Positions 9,472 to 17,829 of a DNA stretch of 64,000 bases are shown in pieces. The position numbers and the translations under genes were made by a program. Origin of the DNA: Marmoricola endophyticus (lineage in GTDB: Bacteria > Actinomycetota > Actinomycetes > Propionibacteriales > Nocardioidaceae); assembly GCF_014644415.1 (NCBI RefSeq), contig NZ_BMKQ01000001.1:1-64000 (forward strand), read 5' to 3'. The stretch's first letter is position 1. Each line of letters begins with the position of its first letter. The notes beneath the pieces are model-generated. The model was not told the DNA's origin, searched no databases, and worked only from the letters and a program-made list of their open reading frames with translations.

Positions 9472-9562
9472 ACAGGCACGCTAGGTGCCGGCTCCGACAG
9501 TGGTGGAGACCTGGGCGTCCGCGCTCGCGGGTCGTTGCCCGACGCGGGCTAGGTTCGAGGGT

Positions 9563-10615
9563 ATGGAGTTCAGAAACCTCGGCCACACCGGAATGCAGGT
9601 CAGCGAGCTGTGCCTCGGCGCGATGATGTTCGGCGCCTGGGGCGAGCCCGACCACGACGAGTCCGTACGCATCATCCACGCCGCGCTCGACGCGGGGATC
9701 AACTTCGTCGACACCGCCGACATCTACTCGCGCGGGGAGTCCGAGGAGATCGTCGGCAAGGCGCTGAAGGGCCGGCGCGACGACGTCGTGCTGGCCACCA
9801 AGTTCCACGGCCCGATGGACGTGGGCATGGGCGAGCCGGGCGGCGACCCCAACAAGCGCGGCAACTCCCGTCGCTGGGTCGTCCAGGAGGTCGAGAACAG
9901 CCTGCGGCGTCTGCAGACCGACTGGATCGACCTGTACCAGGTGCACCGCCCCGACACCGGCACCGACGACGACGAGACCATCGCGGCGCTGACCGACCTG
10001 CAGCGGCAGGGCAAGATCCGCGCGTTCGGGTCCTCGACGTTCCCGGCGTACCGGATCGTCGAGGGGCAGTGGATCTCCGAGAAGCGCGGCCTCGGCCGGT
10101 TCGTCACCGAGCAGCCGCCGTACTCCCTGCTGACCAGGGGCATCGAGGCCGACGTGCTCCCGGTCGCGGAGAAGTACCACATGGGTGTCCTCCCGTGGAG
10201 CCCGCTGGCGGGCGGCTGGCTGACCGGCCGGTTCCGCAAGGGGCAGGACGTCCCGCAGACGCACCGCGCACAGATGATGGGCGGCCGCTTCGACCTCTCC
10301 GACCCCGAGAACCAGGCCAAGCTGGACGCCGTCGAGCAGCTCGCGCTGCTGGCCGAGGAGCTGGACATCAGCCTGATCGACCTCGCGCTTGCCTTCGTGC
10401 TGCAGCACCCGGCCGTCACCGCACCGATCATCGGGCCGCGCACGATGGACCAGCTCACCTCCCAGCTGGGCGCGGCGGACGTACGCCTCTCGACGCAGAC
10501 GCTGGACCGGATCGACGAGATCGTCCCGCCGGGACGCAACGTCTCGTCGGGCGACGCCGGCTACGTCCCCGACGCGCTCGCCGACCCGTTCCTGCGACGC
10601 CGCCGCACCGCCTGA
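9563..10615 (+). CDS. Aldo/keto reductase
   Basis: 350 residues of the AKR (beta/alpha)8 fold. Motifs: FRNLGHTGMQVSELCLGAMM, FVDTADIYSRGESEEIVG with the catalytic Asp and Tyr, VLATKFHGPM with the Lys, LYQVHRPD, and the C-terminal NADPH-binding region APIIGPRTMDQL. It reduces aldehydes or ketones with NADPH; substrate not predictable. ATG 9563 follows TAGGTT (9550-9555) by seven bases, so it is likely leaderless. The RNB nuclease start overlaps its stop (TGATG), and DUF3817 follows, making a three-gene unit. Confidence 0.93.
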   Translation: MEFRNLGHTGMQVSELCLGAMMFGAWGEPDHDESVRIIHAALDAGINFVDTADIYSRGESEEIVGKALKGRRDDVVLATKFHGPMDVGMGEPGGDPNKRGNSRRWVVQEVENSLRRLQTDWIDLYQVHRPDTGTDDDETIAALTDLQRQGKIRAFGSSTFPAYRIVEGQWISEKRGLGRFVTEQPPYSLLTRGIEADVLPVAEKYHMGVLPWSPLAGGWLTGRFRKGQDVPQTHRAQMMGGRFDLSDPENQAKLDAVEQLALLAEELDISLIDLALAFVLQHPAVTAPIIGPRTMDQLTSQLGAADVRLSTQTLDRIDEIVPPGRNVSSGDAGYVPDALADPFLRRRRTA

Positions 10616-12039
10616 TGCCGGTCCGGGTCCTCCGCGGTGCCGAGGCCGCCGGGCTGGAGGAGTCGATCACCTCGATCCAGGCGGAGCTGGACCTGCATGA
10701 AGAGTTCCCCGCCGACGTCGAGGCGGCCGCGCGGGCGGCCGCCGCCGAGCCGCGGCTGCCGACGACCGACCTGACGGACCTCCCGTTCGTCACCATCGAC
10801 CCGGCGTCCTCGACCGACCTGGACCAGGCGATGCACCTCGTACGCGACGGGTCGGGGTACCTCGTCCACTACGCCATCGCCGACGTCGCCGCCTTCGTCG
10901 CGCCGGGCGACCCGGTGGACCTCGAGGCGCACCGCCGCGGGCAGTCGATGTACGGCGCCGACCGGATGGTGCCGCTGCACCCGCCCGTGCTGTCGGCGGG
11001 CGCCGCCTCCCTCCTGCCCGACCAGGTCTGCCCGGCGTTCGTGTGGACCATCCGGCTCGACGGCGACGGAGCGCTGGGGGAGGCGTCGGTCGAGCGGGCG
11101 CTGGTGCGCTCGCGGGCGAAGCTCGCCTACGACGCCGTGCAGGCCGACGTGTCCGCGGGCCGGGCCGAGCCGATGATGGCGCTGCTCGGCGAGATCGGAC
11201 GGTTGCGGCTCGAGCAGGAGACCGCCCGCGGCGGGGTCTCGCTGCCGCTTCCCGAGCAGGAGGTCGTGGTCGAGGACGGACGGATGCGCCTGGAGCTGCG
11301 CGCGGGGTCCGAGGTCGAGTCCTGGAACGCGCAGATCTCGCTGCTCACGGGCATCGCGGCCGCCCGGATGATGCTCGAGGCGAAGGTCGGCGTCGTACGC
11401 ACGTTGCCGCCGGCCCCGCCGCAGGCGCTAGAGAAGCTGCGCCGTACGGCACGGGCGCTGGGCGTCGACTGGCCCGCGGACCTGGACTACCCGGCCTTCG
11501 TACGCACCCTCGACCCCACCCGCCCGGCCGACGCGGCGATGGCCGTCGCGTGCACGACGCTCTTCCGCGGCGCCGGGTACGCCGCCTTCGACGGCGACCT
11601 GCCCGAGGTCACCGAGCACGCGGCGCTGGCCACCCCGTACGCCCATGTCACGGCGCCGCTGCGGCGCCTGGTCGACCGGTACGCCCTGGAGACCTGTGCG
11701 GCGCTGTGCGCCGGCACGGCGGTCCCCGACTGGGTACGGACCGCGCTGCCCGCGCTGCCCGAGGAGATGCGCGACTCGGGCCGCAGGGCCGGACAGTACG
11801 AGCGGGCCGTCGTCGACCTCGTCGAGGCCACGGTGCTGGCCGACCGCGTCGGCGAGCAGCTCGCCGGCGTGGTGCTCGAGGCGGACGAGGACAGGCCGAC
11901 CCGCGGCGAGATCCAGCTGGGTGACCCCGCCGTCCAGGCGCGCCTGACGTCCGAGCGACCGCTGCCGGTGGGCGAGCAGGTCCGGGCCACCCTCACGACC
12001 GCCGACCCCACCACCCGGAAGGTGGAGCTCACGCTGTGA
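10615..12039 (+). CDS. RNB-domain exoribonuclease (short RNase II/R family)
   Basis: 474 residues made almost entirely of the RNB catalytic domain, without the usual N-terminal cold-shock domains or an obvious C-terminal S1 domain. The active-site strip reads FVTIDPASSTDLDQAM (~residues 58-73): three Asp are present and the position of the fourth RNase II Asp is Gln, which I recall as common in this actinobacterial subfamily. Further signatures are RMVPLHPPVLS, LTGIAAARMML and YAHVTAPLRRLVDRY. Expected role is 3'-5' degradation of single-stranded RNA. ATG 10615 overlaps the aldo-keto reductase stop by one base; DUF3817 overlaps at the 3' end (GTGA). Confidence 0.9.
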   Translation: MPVRVLRGAEAAGLEESITSIQAELDLHEEFPADVEAAARAAAAEPRLPTTDLTDLPFVTIDPASSTDLDQAMHLVRDGSGYLVHYAIADVAAFVAPGDPVDLEAHRRGQSMYGADRMVPLHPPVLSAGAASLLPDQVCPAFVWTIRLDGDGALGEASVERALVRSRAKLAYDAVQADVSAGRAEPMMALLGEIGRLRLEQETARGGVSLPLPEQEVVVEDGRMRLELRAGSEVESWNAQISLLTGIAAARMMLEAKVGVVRTLPPAPPQALEKLRRTARALGVDWPADLDYPAFVRTLDPTRPADAAMAVACTTLFRGAGYAAFDGDLPEVTEHAALATPYAHVTAPLRRLVDRYALETCAALCAGTAVPDWVRTALPALPEEMRDSGRRAGQYERAVVDLVEATVLADRVGEQLAGVVLEADEDRPTRGEIQLGDPAVQARLTSERPLPVGEQVRATLTTADPTTRKVELTL

Positions 12040-12494
12040 CTGCTCTGACCCCGCGCCGTCTCTTCCGCACCGCCGCCGTCGCCGAGGCGATCACCTGGGC
12101 ACTGCTGCTCGTCGGCATGGTGGTCAAGTACGCCGGCCCGACCGACGCGCTCGTCCGCGTCTTCGGGATGCTGCACGGCATCGTCTTCGTGGCGTACGTG
12201 CTGGTCACCGTCTTCGTCTGGGTGAACCAGCGCTGGCGACCGGCGACCGGCGTGCTGGCGCTGCTGTCGTCGGTCCCGCCGCTGGTGACGATCCTCTTCG
12301 ACGTCCTCGCCGAGCGTCGGCGGCGGCTCGACGGGGGCTGGCGCCTGCTGCACGAGCAGCCCTCCGGCCCGCTCGAGCACGGACAGGCGCTGCTGCTGCG
12401 GCGCCCGCTGGCTGCGGTGGGCGTCCTCGTCGTCGCGGTCGCCGTGCTGACCGCCCTTGCGCTGGTCGTCGGCCCGCCGGGCGCGTCGGCCTGA
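12036..12494 (+). CDS. DUF3817 membrane protein
   Basis: 152 residues; three to four hydrophobic helices (AITWALLLVGMVVKY, GMLHGIVFVAYVLVTVFVWV, VLALLSSVPPLVTILFDVLA and a C-terminal AVGVLVVAVAVLTALALVV). N-terminal half matches the DUF3817 type of small inner-membrane proteins with the conserved E and LHG region. The ~40-residue stretch before the last helix is hydrophilic (HEQPSGPLEHGQALL). GTG 12036 overlaps the RNB nuclease stop. Function unknown. Confidence 0.85.
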   Translation: MTALTPRRLFRTAAVAEAITWALLLVGMVVKYAGPTDALVRVFGMLHGIVFVAYVLVTVFVWVNQRWRPATGVLALLSSVPPLVTILFDVLAERRRRLDGGWRLLHEQPSGPLEHGQALLLRRPLAAVGVLVVAVAVLTALALVVGPPGASA

Positions 12495-12595
12495 CCACCC
12501 GTCGAGGTGCGCCCGCTGCAGGCGTGAGTCGGCAGTACTGCGGGCGCGCGAGGCGCTCGTCGTCCCCGAGACCGCACGCAACCGCAGTGCGACCT

Positions 12596-12661
12596 GCAGA
12601 AGCCGCAACTCGGCCCAGCAGAAGCCGCAACTCGGCCCAGCAGAAGGCGCAGCTCAACGGG
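12596..12661. repeat. 22-nt tandem repeat x3 downstream of rnpB
   Basis: Two identical 22-nt units (12596-12617 and 12618-12639, core agaagccgcaactcggccca) and a diverged third (12640-12661). They lie just past the 3' end of rnpB. Unit length and lack of spacers rule out CRISPR. They could take part in 3'-end formation or be a lineage-specific mini-repeat. Confidence 0.85.
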
Positions 12662-12669
12662 CAGGGGGT

Positions 12670-13071
12670 GCGGACGGGCTGGCCTGTAGGCCGGATCCTG
12701 TTCCCGGGGTCGTTGCCTTCCCCGTTCGGCGACCATCCATCTACGACGGCCGTTGCCGGCCGCCTCCTGCAGTCCACCCGTGGATCCTCGAGCGGGCCGC
12801 TCGATCCACGCAGGCTGACCGGAGTCAGCCCTTCTTGACCTTGCTCCGGGCGGGGTTTGCCTAGCCACGACGGTCGCCCGCCGCGCTGGTGGTCTCTTGC
12901 ACCACCGTTTCACCCTTACCGCCGCTCCCCGGAGGTCGCGGCGGCGGTCTGTTCTCTGTGGCACTGTCCCGCGGGTCACCCCGGGTGGGTGTTGCCCACC
13001 GCCCTGCCCTGTGGAGTCCGGACCTTCCTCGACACCCGAAGGTGGCGCGGTCGCCCGGCCAGCCCGTCCGC
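12670..13071 (-). ncRNA. rnpB: RNase P RNA (bacterial type A)
   Basis: About 402 nt. On the minus strand the 5' end GCGGACGGGCUGGCC (13071-13057) pairs perfectly with the 3' end GGCCAGCCCGUCCGC (12684-12670), forming a 15-bp P1. Universally conserved pieces appear in order: GAGGAAGGUCCGG then ACUCCACAGGGCAGGG (CR I/P4 side), GGUGGGCAACACCCACCC, GGGACAGUGCCACAGAGA, AAGGGUGAAACGGUGG and UAGGCAAACCCC, with GAUGGAUGG and the closing AGGAUCCGGCCUACAGGCC. It is the catalytic RNA that trims tRNA 5' leaders. Exact termini are inferred from P1 pairing. Confidence 0.96.
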
Positions 13072-13078
13072 AGCGCTC

Positions 13079-13084
13079 AGTGTA
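13079..13084 (-). promoter_or_regulatory. -10 element of rnpB (TACACT)
   Basis: Minus-strand TACACT lies seven bases before the inferred rnpB 5' end at 13071. No good -35 is visible; any upstream contacts would fall inside the start of mtnP, whose ATG is at 13105 on the other strand. Confidence 0.5.
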
Positions 13085-13104
13085 GAGGTGGAAGACTCGC
13101 CTGC

Positions 13105-13905
13105 ATGCCTGATCCACGCGCCGACATCGCCGTCATCGGAGGATCGGGGTTCTACTCCTTCCTCGCCGACCCGACCGACCACCGCGTCGCCACGCCGTAC
13201 GGCGAGGTGAAGGTCTCGACCGGCGAGGTCGCCGGACGTCGGGTCGCGTTCCTCCCGCGCCACGGCGAGCACCACGAGTTCCCCCCGCACCGGATCAACT
13301 ACCGCGCGAACCTCTGGGCGCTGCGCACCGTCGGCGTGCGCCAGGTGCTCGGGCCGTGCGCCGTGGGCAGCCTGCAGCCCGCGCTGGGGCCCGGGACGCT
13401 GGTGCTGCCCGACCAGCTGGTCGACCGCACGTACCGCCGCGAGCAGACGTACGTCGACTCCGGCGCCTCGCACGTGCCGTACGCCGACCCGTACTGCCCG
13501 CGCACCGCCGCCCACGTCCTCGCCACCGAGCCGGACGTCACCGGCGGCGGGGCGATGGTGGTCATCGAGGGGCCGCGCTTCTCCACCCGGGCCGAGTCGC
13601 AGTGGTACGCGGCCCAGGGCTGGGCGCTGGTCAACATGACCGGGGTGCCGGAGGCGCCGCTCGCCCGCGAGCTGGGCATGTGCTACTCGGCGCTGGCACT
13701 GGTCACCGACCTCGACGCCGGCCTCGAGGAGGGCGAGGGCGTCAACCAGGAGGAGGTGTTCGCGATGTTCGGCGAGAACATCGAGCGCCTCAAGGAGATG
13801 CTGGAGCGTGTGATCGGCACCCTGCCCGACCCCGACGGATGCACCTGCTCGACCTGGATGGACGGCATGGACCTGCCCTACGACGTCCCCGGACCGACCG
13901 CATGA
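13105..13905 (+). CDS. mtnP: S-methyl-5'-thioadenosine phosphorylase
   Basis: 266 residues of the PNP/MTAP family. Motifs: IAVIGGSGFYSF, FLPRHGEHHEFPPHRINYRAN with phosphate-binding Arg and His, GPCAVGSLQP, VVIEGPRFSTRAESQWY, VNMTGVPEAPLARELGMCY and VTDLDAG. An Asp in the last motif (rather than the Asn of hypoxanthine/guanine enzymes) favours a 6-amino purine such as methylthioadenosine, cleaved by phosphate to adenine and methylthioribose-1-phosphate. ATG 13105 lies only 33 bp from the divergent rnpB. The downstream epimerase overlaps by ATGA. No other methionine-salvage gene is nearby. Confidence 0.88.
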   Translation: MPDPRADIAVIGGSGFYSFLADPTDHRVATPYGEVKVSTGEVAGRRVAFLPRHGEHHEFPPHRINYRANLWALRTVGVRQVLGPCAVGSLQPALGPGTLVLPDQLVDRTYRREQTYVDSGASHVPYADPYCPRTAAHVLATEPDVTGGGAMVVIEGPRFSTRAESQWYAAQGWALVNMTGVPEAPLARELGMCYSALALVTDLDAGLEEGEGVNQEEVFAMFGENIERLKEMLERVIGTLPDPDGCTCSTWMDGMDLPYDVPGPTA

Positions 13906-14954
13906 GGATCCTCGTCACCGGTGCCGCCGGGTTCATCGGCACCGCGATCACCCGGCAGCTGGAGCTGGCCGGCCACGAGTGGGTCGGCCTGGACGCGCTG
14001 ATCCCCGAGGCACACTCGGCCACGTCCGAGCTGCCCGACGGCGTCGTCGCCGGCGACGTGCGCGAGCCGGGCCCCTGGGAGCACCTGCTCGACGACGTCG
14101 ACGCGGTGTGCCACCAGGCGGCGATGGTGGGCGCGGGCGTCACGGTCGCCGACCTCCCCTCGTACGCCGGCCACAACGACTGGGGCACCGCGGAGCTGCT
14201 CGCCGCGATGAGCCGGCACGGGCGCGACCGGCTGGTGCTCGCCTCGTCGATGGTGGTGTACGGCGAGGGCCGCTACGAGTGCCCCGAGCACGGCGTCCGC
14301 CTCACCGGCACCCGCAGCGTCCCCGACCTGGAGGCCGGTCACTTCGACCACTTCTGCGACCTGTGCGGGAGGCCGCTGGCGTGGGCGCTCGTGCCCGAGG
14401 ACGCCCCGATGGACCCGCGCAGCAGCTACGCCGCGAGCAAGCTGGCGCAGGAGCACTACGCGAAGGCGTGGGTACGCCAGGCGCCGGCGGCCGCGATCGC
14501 GATCGCGCTGCGCTACCACAACGTCTACGGCCCGATGATGCCGCGGGACACGCCGTACTCCGGCGTCGCGGCGATCTTCCGGTCCTCGCTCGAGAACGGG
14601 GAGGCGCCGAAGGTCTTCGAGGACGGCGGCCAGATGCGGGACTTCGTCCACGTCGACGACGTCGCGCGAGCCAACGTGAAGGCGCTGGAGGCGGTCGCCG
14701 GCGCACCGGCCGAGAGCTTCGCGGCGTACAACGTGGCCTCCGGGCAGCCGATCCCGATCATCGAGGTGGCCCGGATCCTCGCCGGCGACGGCCCCGCGCC
14801 GGAGGTGACCGGGCAGTTCCGCGCGGGCGACGTACGCCACGTCGTCGCCTCGCCCGAGCGAGCCACCGCCGAGATCGGCTTCACCGCCGAGGTGGCGCCC
14901 GCCGAGGGGATCGTGGCGTTCCGCGACGCCCCGCTGCGCGCCAGGGCGGGATAG
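13902..14954 (+). CDS. NAD-dependent epimerase/dehydratase with CxxH...CxxC insertion
   Basis: 350-residue extended short-chain dehydrogenase. Rossmann motif ILVTGAAGFIGTAI at residues 3-16, catalytic Ser115/Ser116 with Y176xxxK180 (SYAASK) and RYHNVYGPMM. Between the active-site Ser and Tyr sits an insertion with C127xxH130 and C152xxC155 (CPEH, CDLC) that looks like a small zinc-binding knuckle. UDP-glucose 4-epimerase-like sugar nucleotide chemistry is the usual annotation, but substrate is unknown. The ATGA overlap with mtnP means translational coupling. It converges on the GT-C glycosyltransferase, and a GT2 operon is near, so a role in glycan precursors is plausible. Confidence 0.88.
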   Translation: MRILVTGAAGFIGTAITRQLELAGHEWVGLDALIPEAHSATSELPDGVVAGDVREPGPWEHLLDDVDAVCHQAAMVGAGVTVADLPSYAGHNDWGTAELLAAMSRHGRDRLVLASSMVVYGEGRYECPEHGVRLTGTRSVPDLEAGHFDHFCDLCGRPLAWALVPEDAPMDPRSSYAASKLAQEHYAKAWVRQAPAAAIAIALRYHNVYGPMMPRDTPYSGVAAIFRSSLENGEAPKVFEDGGQMRDFVHVDDVARANVKALEAVAGAPAESFAAYNVASGQPIPIIEVARILAGDGPAPEVTGQFRAGDVRHVVASPERATAEIGFTAEVAPAEGIVAFRDAPLRARAG

Positions 14955-14959
14955 TCCAG

Positions 14960-15002
14960 GACGTTCCAGCGGTCCGGAGGCCCGTACGACGACGCTAACG
15001 TC
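14960..15002. terminator. Possible bidirectional terminator hairpin
   Basis: Between two converging genes, GACGT (14960-14964) and AGCG (14968-14971) can pair with CGCT (14993-14996) and ACGTC (14998-15002). The stem is imperfect and no U-tract follows, so support is weak. Confidence 0.3.
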
Positions 15003-15007
15003 AGGGA

Positions 15008-16402
15008 CTACCAGCTCGTGTACAGAAGGTGCTGGACCGCGAGGGCGAAGACCACCTGGCCGCCCAGCGCCCACCGCCCCCACCGGCGGGGGAGCAGGGC
15101 GAGCGAGATCGTCAGCCACGGGATGAACGGGATCCAGATCCGCTCGACCTCGGCCTTGCTCATGCCCGAGGCGTCGGCGAGCGCGATCGTCAGCACCGCG
15201 GCGCCGACGAGGATCAGCACGGCGCGCTCGGGGGACTCGCGCAGCCGTGCGCGGACCGCCCTCCCCATGCCGCCGAGTCGCGCCGCCCACAGTCCGAGGC
15301 CCGCGCCGAGCAGGGGGCCGGCACTGACCAGCAGCGCGCCGAGGTTGCCCCACCACCAGTACGCCATCGGCCGGTCCATCGCGACGCCGTCGTTGTAGCG
15401 CTCGACGAGCACCGGGTAGGCGTCCCACCACGCGAACCCCATCGCGGCCAGCACCAGCACCGGCACCAGCGCCGCCACGACAGCCACCGGCAGCGGCCTC
15501 CACGACCGGGCGACCAGCAGCACCGCCACCGCCAGCAGACCCAGCAGGAGCAGGCCGTACGACAGCAGCACGCACCAGCCCAGCAGCAGCCCGGCGAGGC
15601 CCGCCCAGCCGATCATCGGGCCGGTACGGGCGGATGTCGCGGCGCACGCCAGGGCGGCCAGGCCCCACGCCGCGATCGCGGCGAACAGCGCGTCGGCCGA
15701 GACCGCCATGAAGACCGCTGCCGGCGTCAGCACGAGGTACGGCGCGGCGCGGCGGGCGAGTGGCTCCGCACCCAGCCGGCGCAGCGTCACGAGCACGGCG
15801 GGCGCGATCGTCGCCGCGGCCAGGGTCACCACCATCGCGGCGGAGTAGTCACCGCCCAGCCCGAGCCGTACCAGCACGACGAAGGTGATCAGCGCCCCGA
15901 CCGGGTGCCCGGCGATGTGGGTCACCCAGTTGTCCCCGGCGGCGTACGGGATCCGGCGGATGAAGTCGTCGATGGTGCCTGGGAGGTTCGTCACGTCGCG
16001 CGCGGTGGGCAGGTACTCGTACGCGTTGCCCAGCACGCGCGTCATCCCCGACGAGCCGTCGACGTACGCCAGCGCGAGCATCCAGGCCAACCCGGCCACG
16101 AACGCCGCGAGGAGCAGCCACCGCCACGTGAGCCGCTGCGCCAGCCCGGTGGCGTACCGGACCCCGAGCACCGCGAGCAGCACCGCGGGGATGGTCCCGA
16201 TGCCGACCTTCGCCTCCCAGTAGCCGTGCGTCGGGGCCGCGCCGTTCTGGTCCACACGGGCGCGGACGTCCCAGCCGAGGAGCGGAGGGACGACGAAGGC
16301 CGCGACCACCACGAGCACCGCGACGACCAGACCGGCGGCCGCCGCCACGGGAGGGCGGGAGGACTCCTCGGCCGACGGACGGGCGGGGGAAGTCGTCGCC
16401 AT
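15008..16402 (-). CDS. Polytopic membrane glycosyltransferase (GT-C / mannosyltransferase type)
   Basis: 464 residues with about ten to twelve hydrophobic helices. After a cytoplasmic N-terminus (MATTSPARPSAEES) and TM1 there is a long extracytoplasmic loop, then helices with DFIRRIPYAAGDNWVTHIAGHP and, near the C-terminus, SKAEVERIWIPFIPWL, which resembles polyprenyl-phosphate-dependent mannosyl/arabinosyl transferases of actinobacteria. It probably transfers a sugar from a lipid carrier outside the membrane. ATG 16402 has TAGGTT on the minus strand at 16415-16410 (seven bases), a leaderless start. Divergent from the GT2 operon (start 16514), which fits a shared glycan pathway. Confidence 0.8.
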   Translation of the reverse strand: MATTSPARPSAEESSRPPVAAAAGLVVAVLVVVAAFVVPPLLGWDVRARVDQNGAAPTHGYWEAKVGIGTIPAVLLAVLGVRYATGLAQRLTWRWLLLAAFVAGLAWMLALAYVDGSSGMTRVLGNAYEYLPTARDVTNLPGTIDDFIRRIPYAAGDNWVTHIAGHPVGALITFVVLVRLGLGGDYSAAMVVTLAAATIAPAVLVTLRRLGAEPLARRAAPYLVLTPAAVFMAVSADALFAAIAAWGLAALACAATSARTGPMIGWAGLAGLLLGWCVLLSYGLLLLGLLAVAVLLVARSWRPLPVAVVAALVPVLVLAAMGFAWWDAYPVLVERYNDGVAMDRPMAYWWWGNLGALLVSAGPLLGAGLGLWAARLGGMGRAVRARLRESPERAVLILVGAAVLTIALADASGMSKAEVERIWIPFIPWLTISLALLPRRWGRWALGGQVVFALAVQHLLYTSW

Positions 16403-16513
16403 GCCATCGAACCTAGGGGGTGGCTCCGAACCACCTCCATGCCGGTCACCACTCGACGCTCCCGCGTGTCCGCGGATGCGGGCGTGCGCCGCGCGAGGAC
16501 ATACGTTGTCCCG

Positions 16514-17173
16514 GTGACCTCCTGCGACATCGTGCTGCCCTGCCGTGACGAGGCGGCCGCGCTGCCCGCGCTGATTGCGCTCGTGCCGGAGGGGTACGGC
16601 GTCGTCGTGGTCGACAACGGCTCCAGCGACGGCACCGCCGAGGTGGCGGCGTCGCTGGGCGCGCGGGTGGTCACCGAGCCGACGCCGGGGTACGGCGCGG
16701 CCGTGCACGCCGGCGTCGAGGCGGCCGGGGCCGACCTGGTCGCGGTGCTCGACGGGGACGGCTCCATGGACCCCCGCGAGCTGCCTGCGTTCGTCGCCCT
16801 GGTCGAGGCGGGCGAGGCCGACATGGTCTGCGGTCGCCGCCGACCGGTCCGGGCGGGACTGTGGCCCTGGCACGCACGCGCCGGCAACGCCGCGGTGCTG
16901 TGGTGGCTGCGGCGTCGTACGGGCCTGTCGCTGCACGACATCGCGCCCGTCCGGGTCTGCCGTCGCGAGCCGCTGCTGGCGCTCGGGGTGGAGGACCGGC
17001 GCTTCGGCTACCCCGTGGAGCTGCTGGCCAAGGCCCAGGCGGCCGGGTGGCGGCTGGTCGAGCGCGACATCTCCTACCGGCCGCGGGCCGAGGGCACCAG
17101 GTCGAAGGTGTCCGGGTCGGTGCGCGGCACGGTCCGTGCGGCCCGCGACTTCGCGAGGGTGCTGCCCCGATGA
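16514..17173 (+). CDS. Family 2 glycosyltransferase (DPM1/DPG synthase-like)
   Basis: 219 residues with a GT-A fold: DIVLPCRDEAAALP at the N-terminus, VVVDNGSSDGTAEVA, the metal-binding LDGDGSMDP and a C-terminal FGYPVELLAKAQAAGWRLVERDISYRPRAEGTRSKVSGS typical of polyprenyl-phosphate sugar synthases. No membrane anchor is present. Start GTG 16514 is favoured over the in-frame ATG at 16439 because TACGTT (16502-16507) lies six bases before it (leaderless) and the conserved domain begins immediately. First gene of a five-gene overlapping operon to 20079; together with the divergent GT-C protein it suggests synthesis and use of a lipid-linked sugar. Confidence 0.88.
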   Translation: MTSCDIVLPCRDEAAALPALIALVPEGYGVVVVDNGSSDGTAEVAASLGARVVTEPTPGYGAAVHAGVEAAGADLVAVLDGDGSMDPRELPAFVALVEAGEADMVCGRRRPVRAGLWPWHARAGNAAVLWWLRRRTGLSLHDIAPVRVCRREPLLALGVEDRRFGYPVELLAKAQAAGWRLVERDISYRPRAEGTRSKVSGSVRGTVRAARDFARVLPR

Positions 17174-17829
17174 CGCCGACCCTCCTCGTGCTGGCCAAGG
17201 CCCCCGTCGAGGGGCAGGTGAAGACCCGCCTCGGCGCCGACGTCGGGATGCGCGCGTCCGCCGACCTCGCCGCGGCGGCGCTGCTGGACACCCTCGACCT
17301 GTGCCGGGAGGCCTATCCCGACGCCGCGGGTGTCGTCGCGATGGCCGGCGACCTCTCCGAGGCCGAGCGCGGCGAGGAGCTGCGGGACGTGCTCACGGCC
17401 TGGCGGGTCGAGGAGCAGGTGGGGGCGACCTTCGGCGAGCGCATCGCTCACGCGCACGGCCTGGTCGACGGGCCGGTCCTGCAGATCGGGATGGACACCC
17501 CGCACCTGCACCCGACGCTGCTCAGCGAGGCGGGCGACTCCCTGGCCGCCCACGAGGCCGTGCTCGGGCTCGCCGAGGACGGCGGGTGGTGGGTGCTCGG
17601 GCTCGCCGATCCGGCCCGCGCCGCACTGATCTCCGAGGTTCCCACCTCGAACGACGACACCGGAGCCCGTACGCTCGAGGCTCTGGCGCGTGAGATCGAC
17701 GTCGTCACGACATCCACTTCGTACGACGTGGACACCGTGGCCGAGGCCGAGCGCTCGGCGCACGACGCGCCCCAGACCCGGTTCGCCGCCGCGTGGCGCG
17801 AGCTCAACGACCCAGCGAGGCACCCATGA
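17170..17829 (+). CDS. DUF2064 (TIGR04282-like) glycosyltransferase-fold protein
   Basis: 219 residues. LLVLAKAPVEGQVKTRLG at the N-terminus, LQIGMDTPHL with the acidic metal site, and EDGGWWVLGLADP are hallmark segments of DUF2064 proteins, which share the nucleotide-diphospho-sugar transferase fold. True activity is not established. ATG 17170 overlaps the GT2 stop (ATGA) and the methyltransferase ATG overlaps its own stop, so expression is coupled. The GT2-DUF2064-methyltransferase order recurs in actinobacteria. Confidence 0.85.
   Translation: MTPTLLVLAKAPVEGQVKTRLGADVGMRASADLAAAALLDTLDLCREAYPDAAGVVAMAGDLSEAERGEELRDVLTAWRVEEQVGATFGERIAHAHGLVDGPVLQIGMDTPHLHPTLLSEAGDSLAAHEAVLGLAEDGGWWVLGLADPARAALISEVPTSNDDTGARTLEALAREIDVVTTSTSYDVDTVAEAERSAHDAPQTRFAAAWRELNDPARHP

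Noticed and set aside
12596-12661. CRISPR array
   Set aside because: Units are directly adjacent with no spacers and only three copies; no cas genes in the window.
12670-13071. Small proteins in the rnpB region
   Set aside because: Several open frames exist there, but the sequence is clearly structured RNase P RNA.
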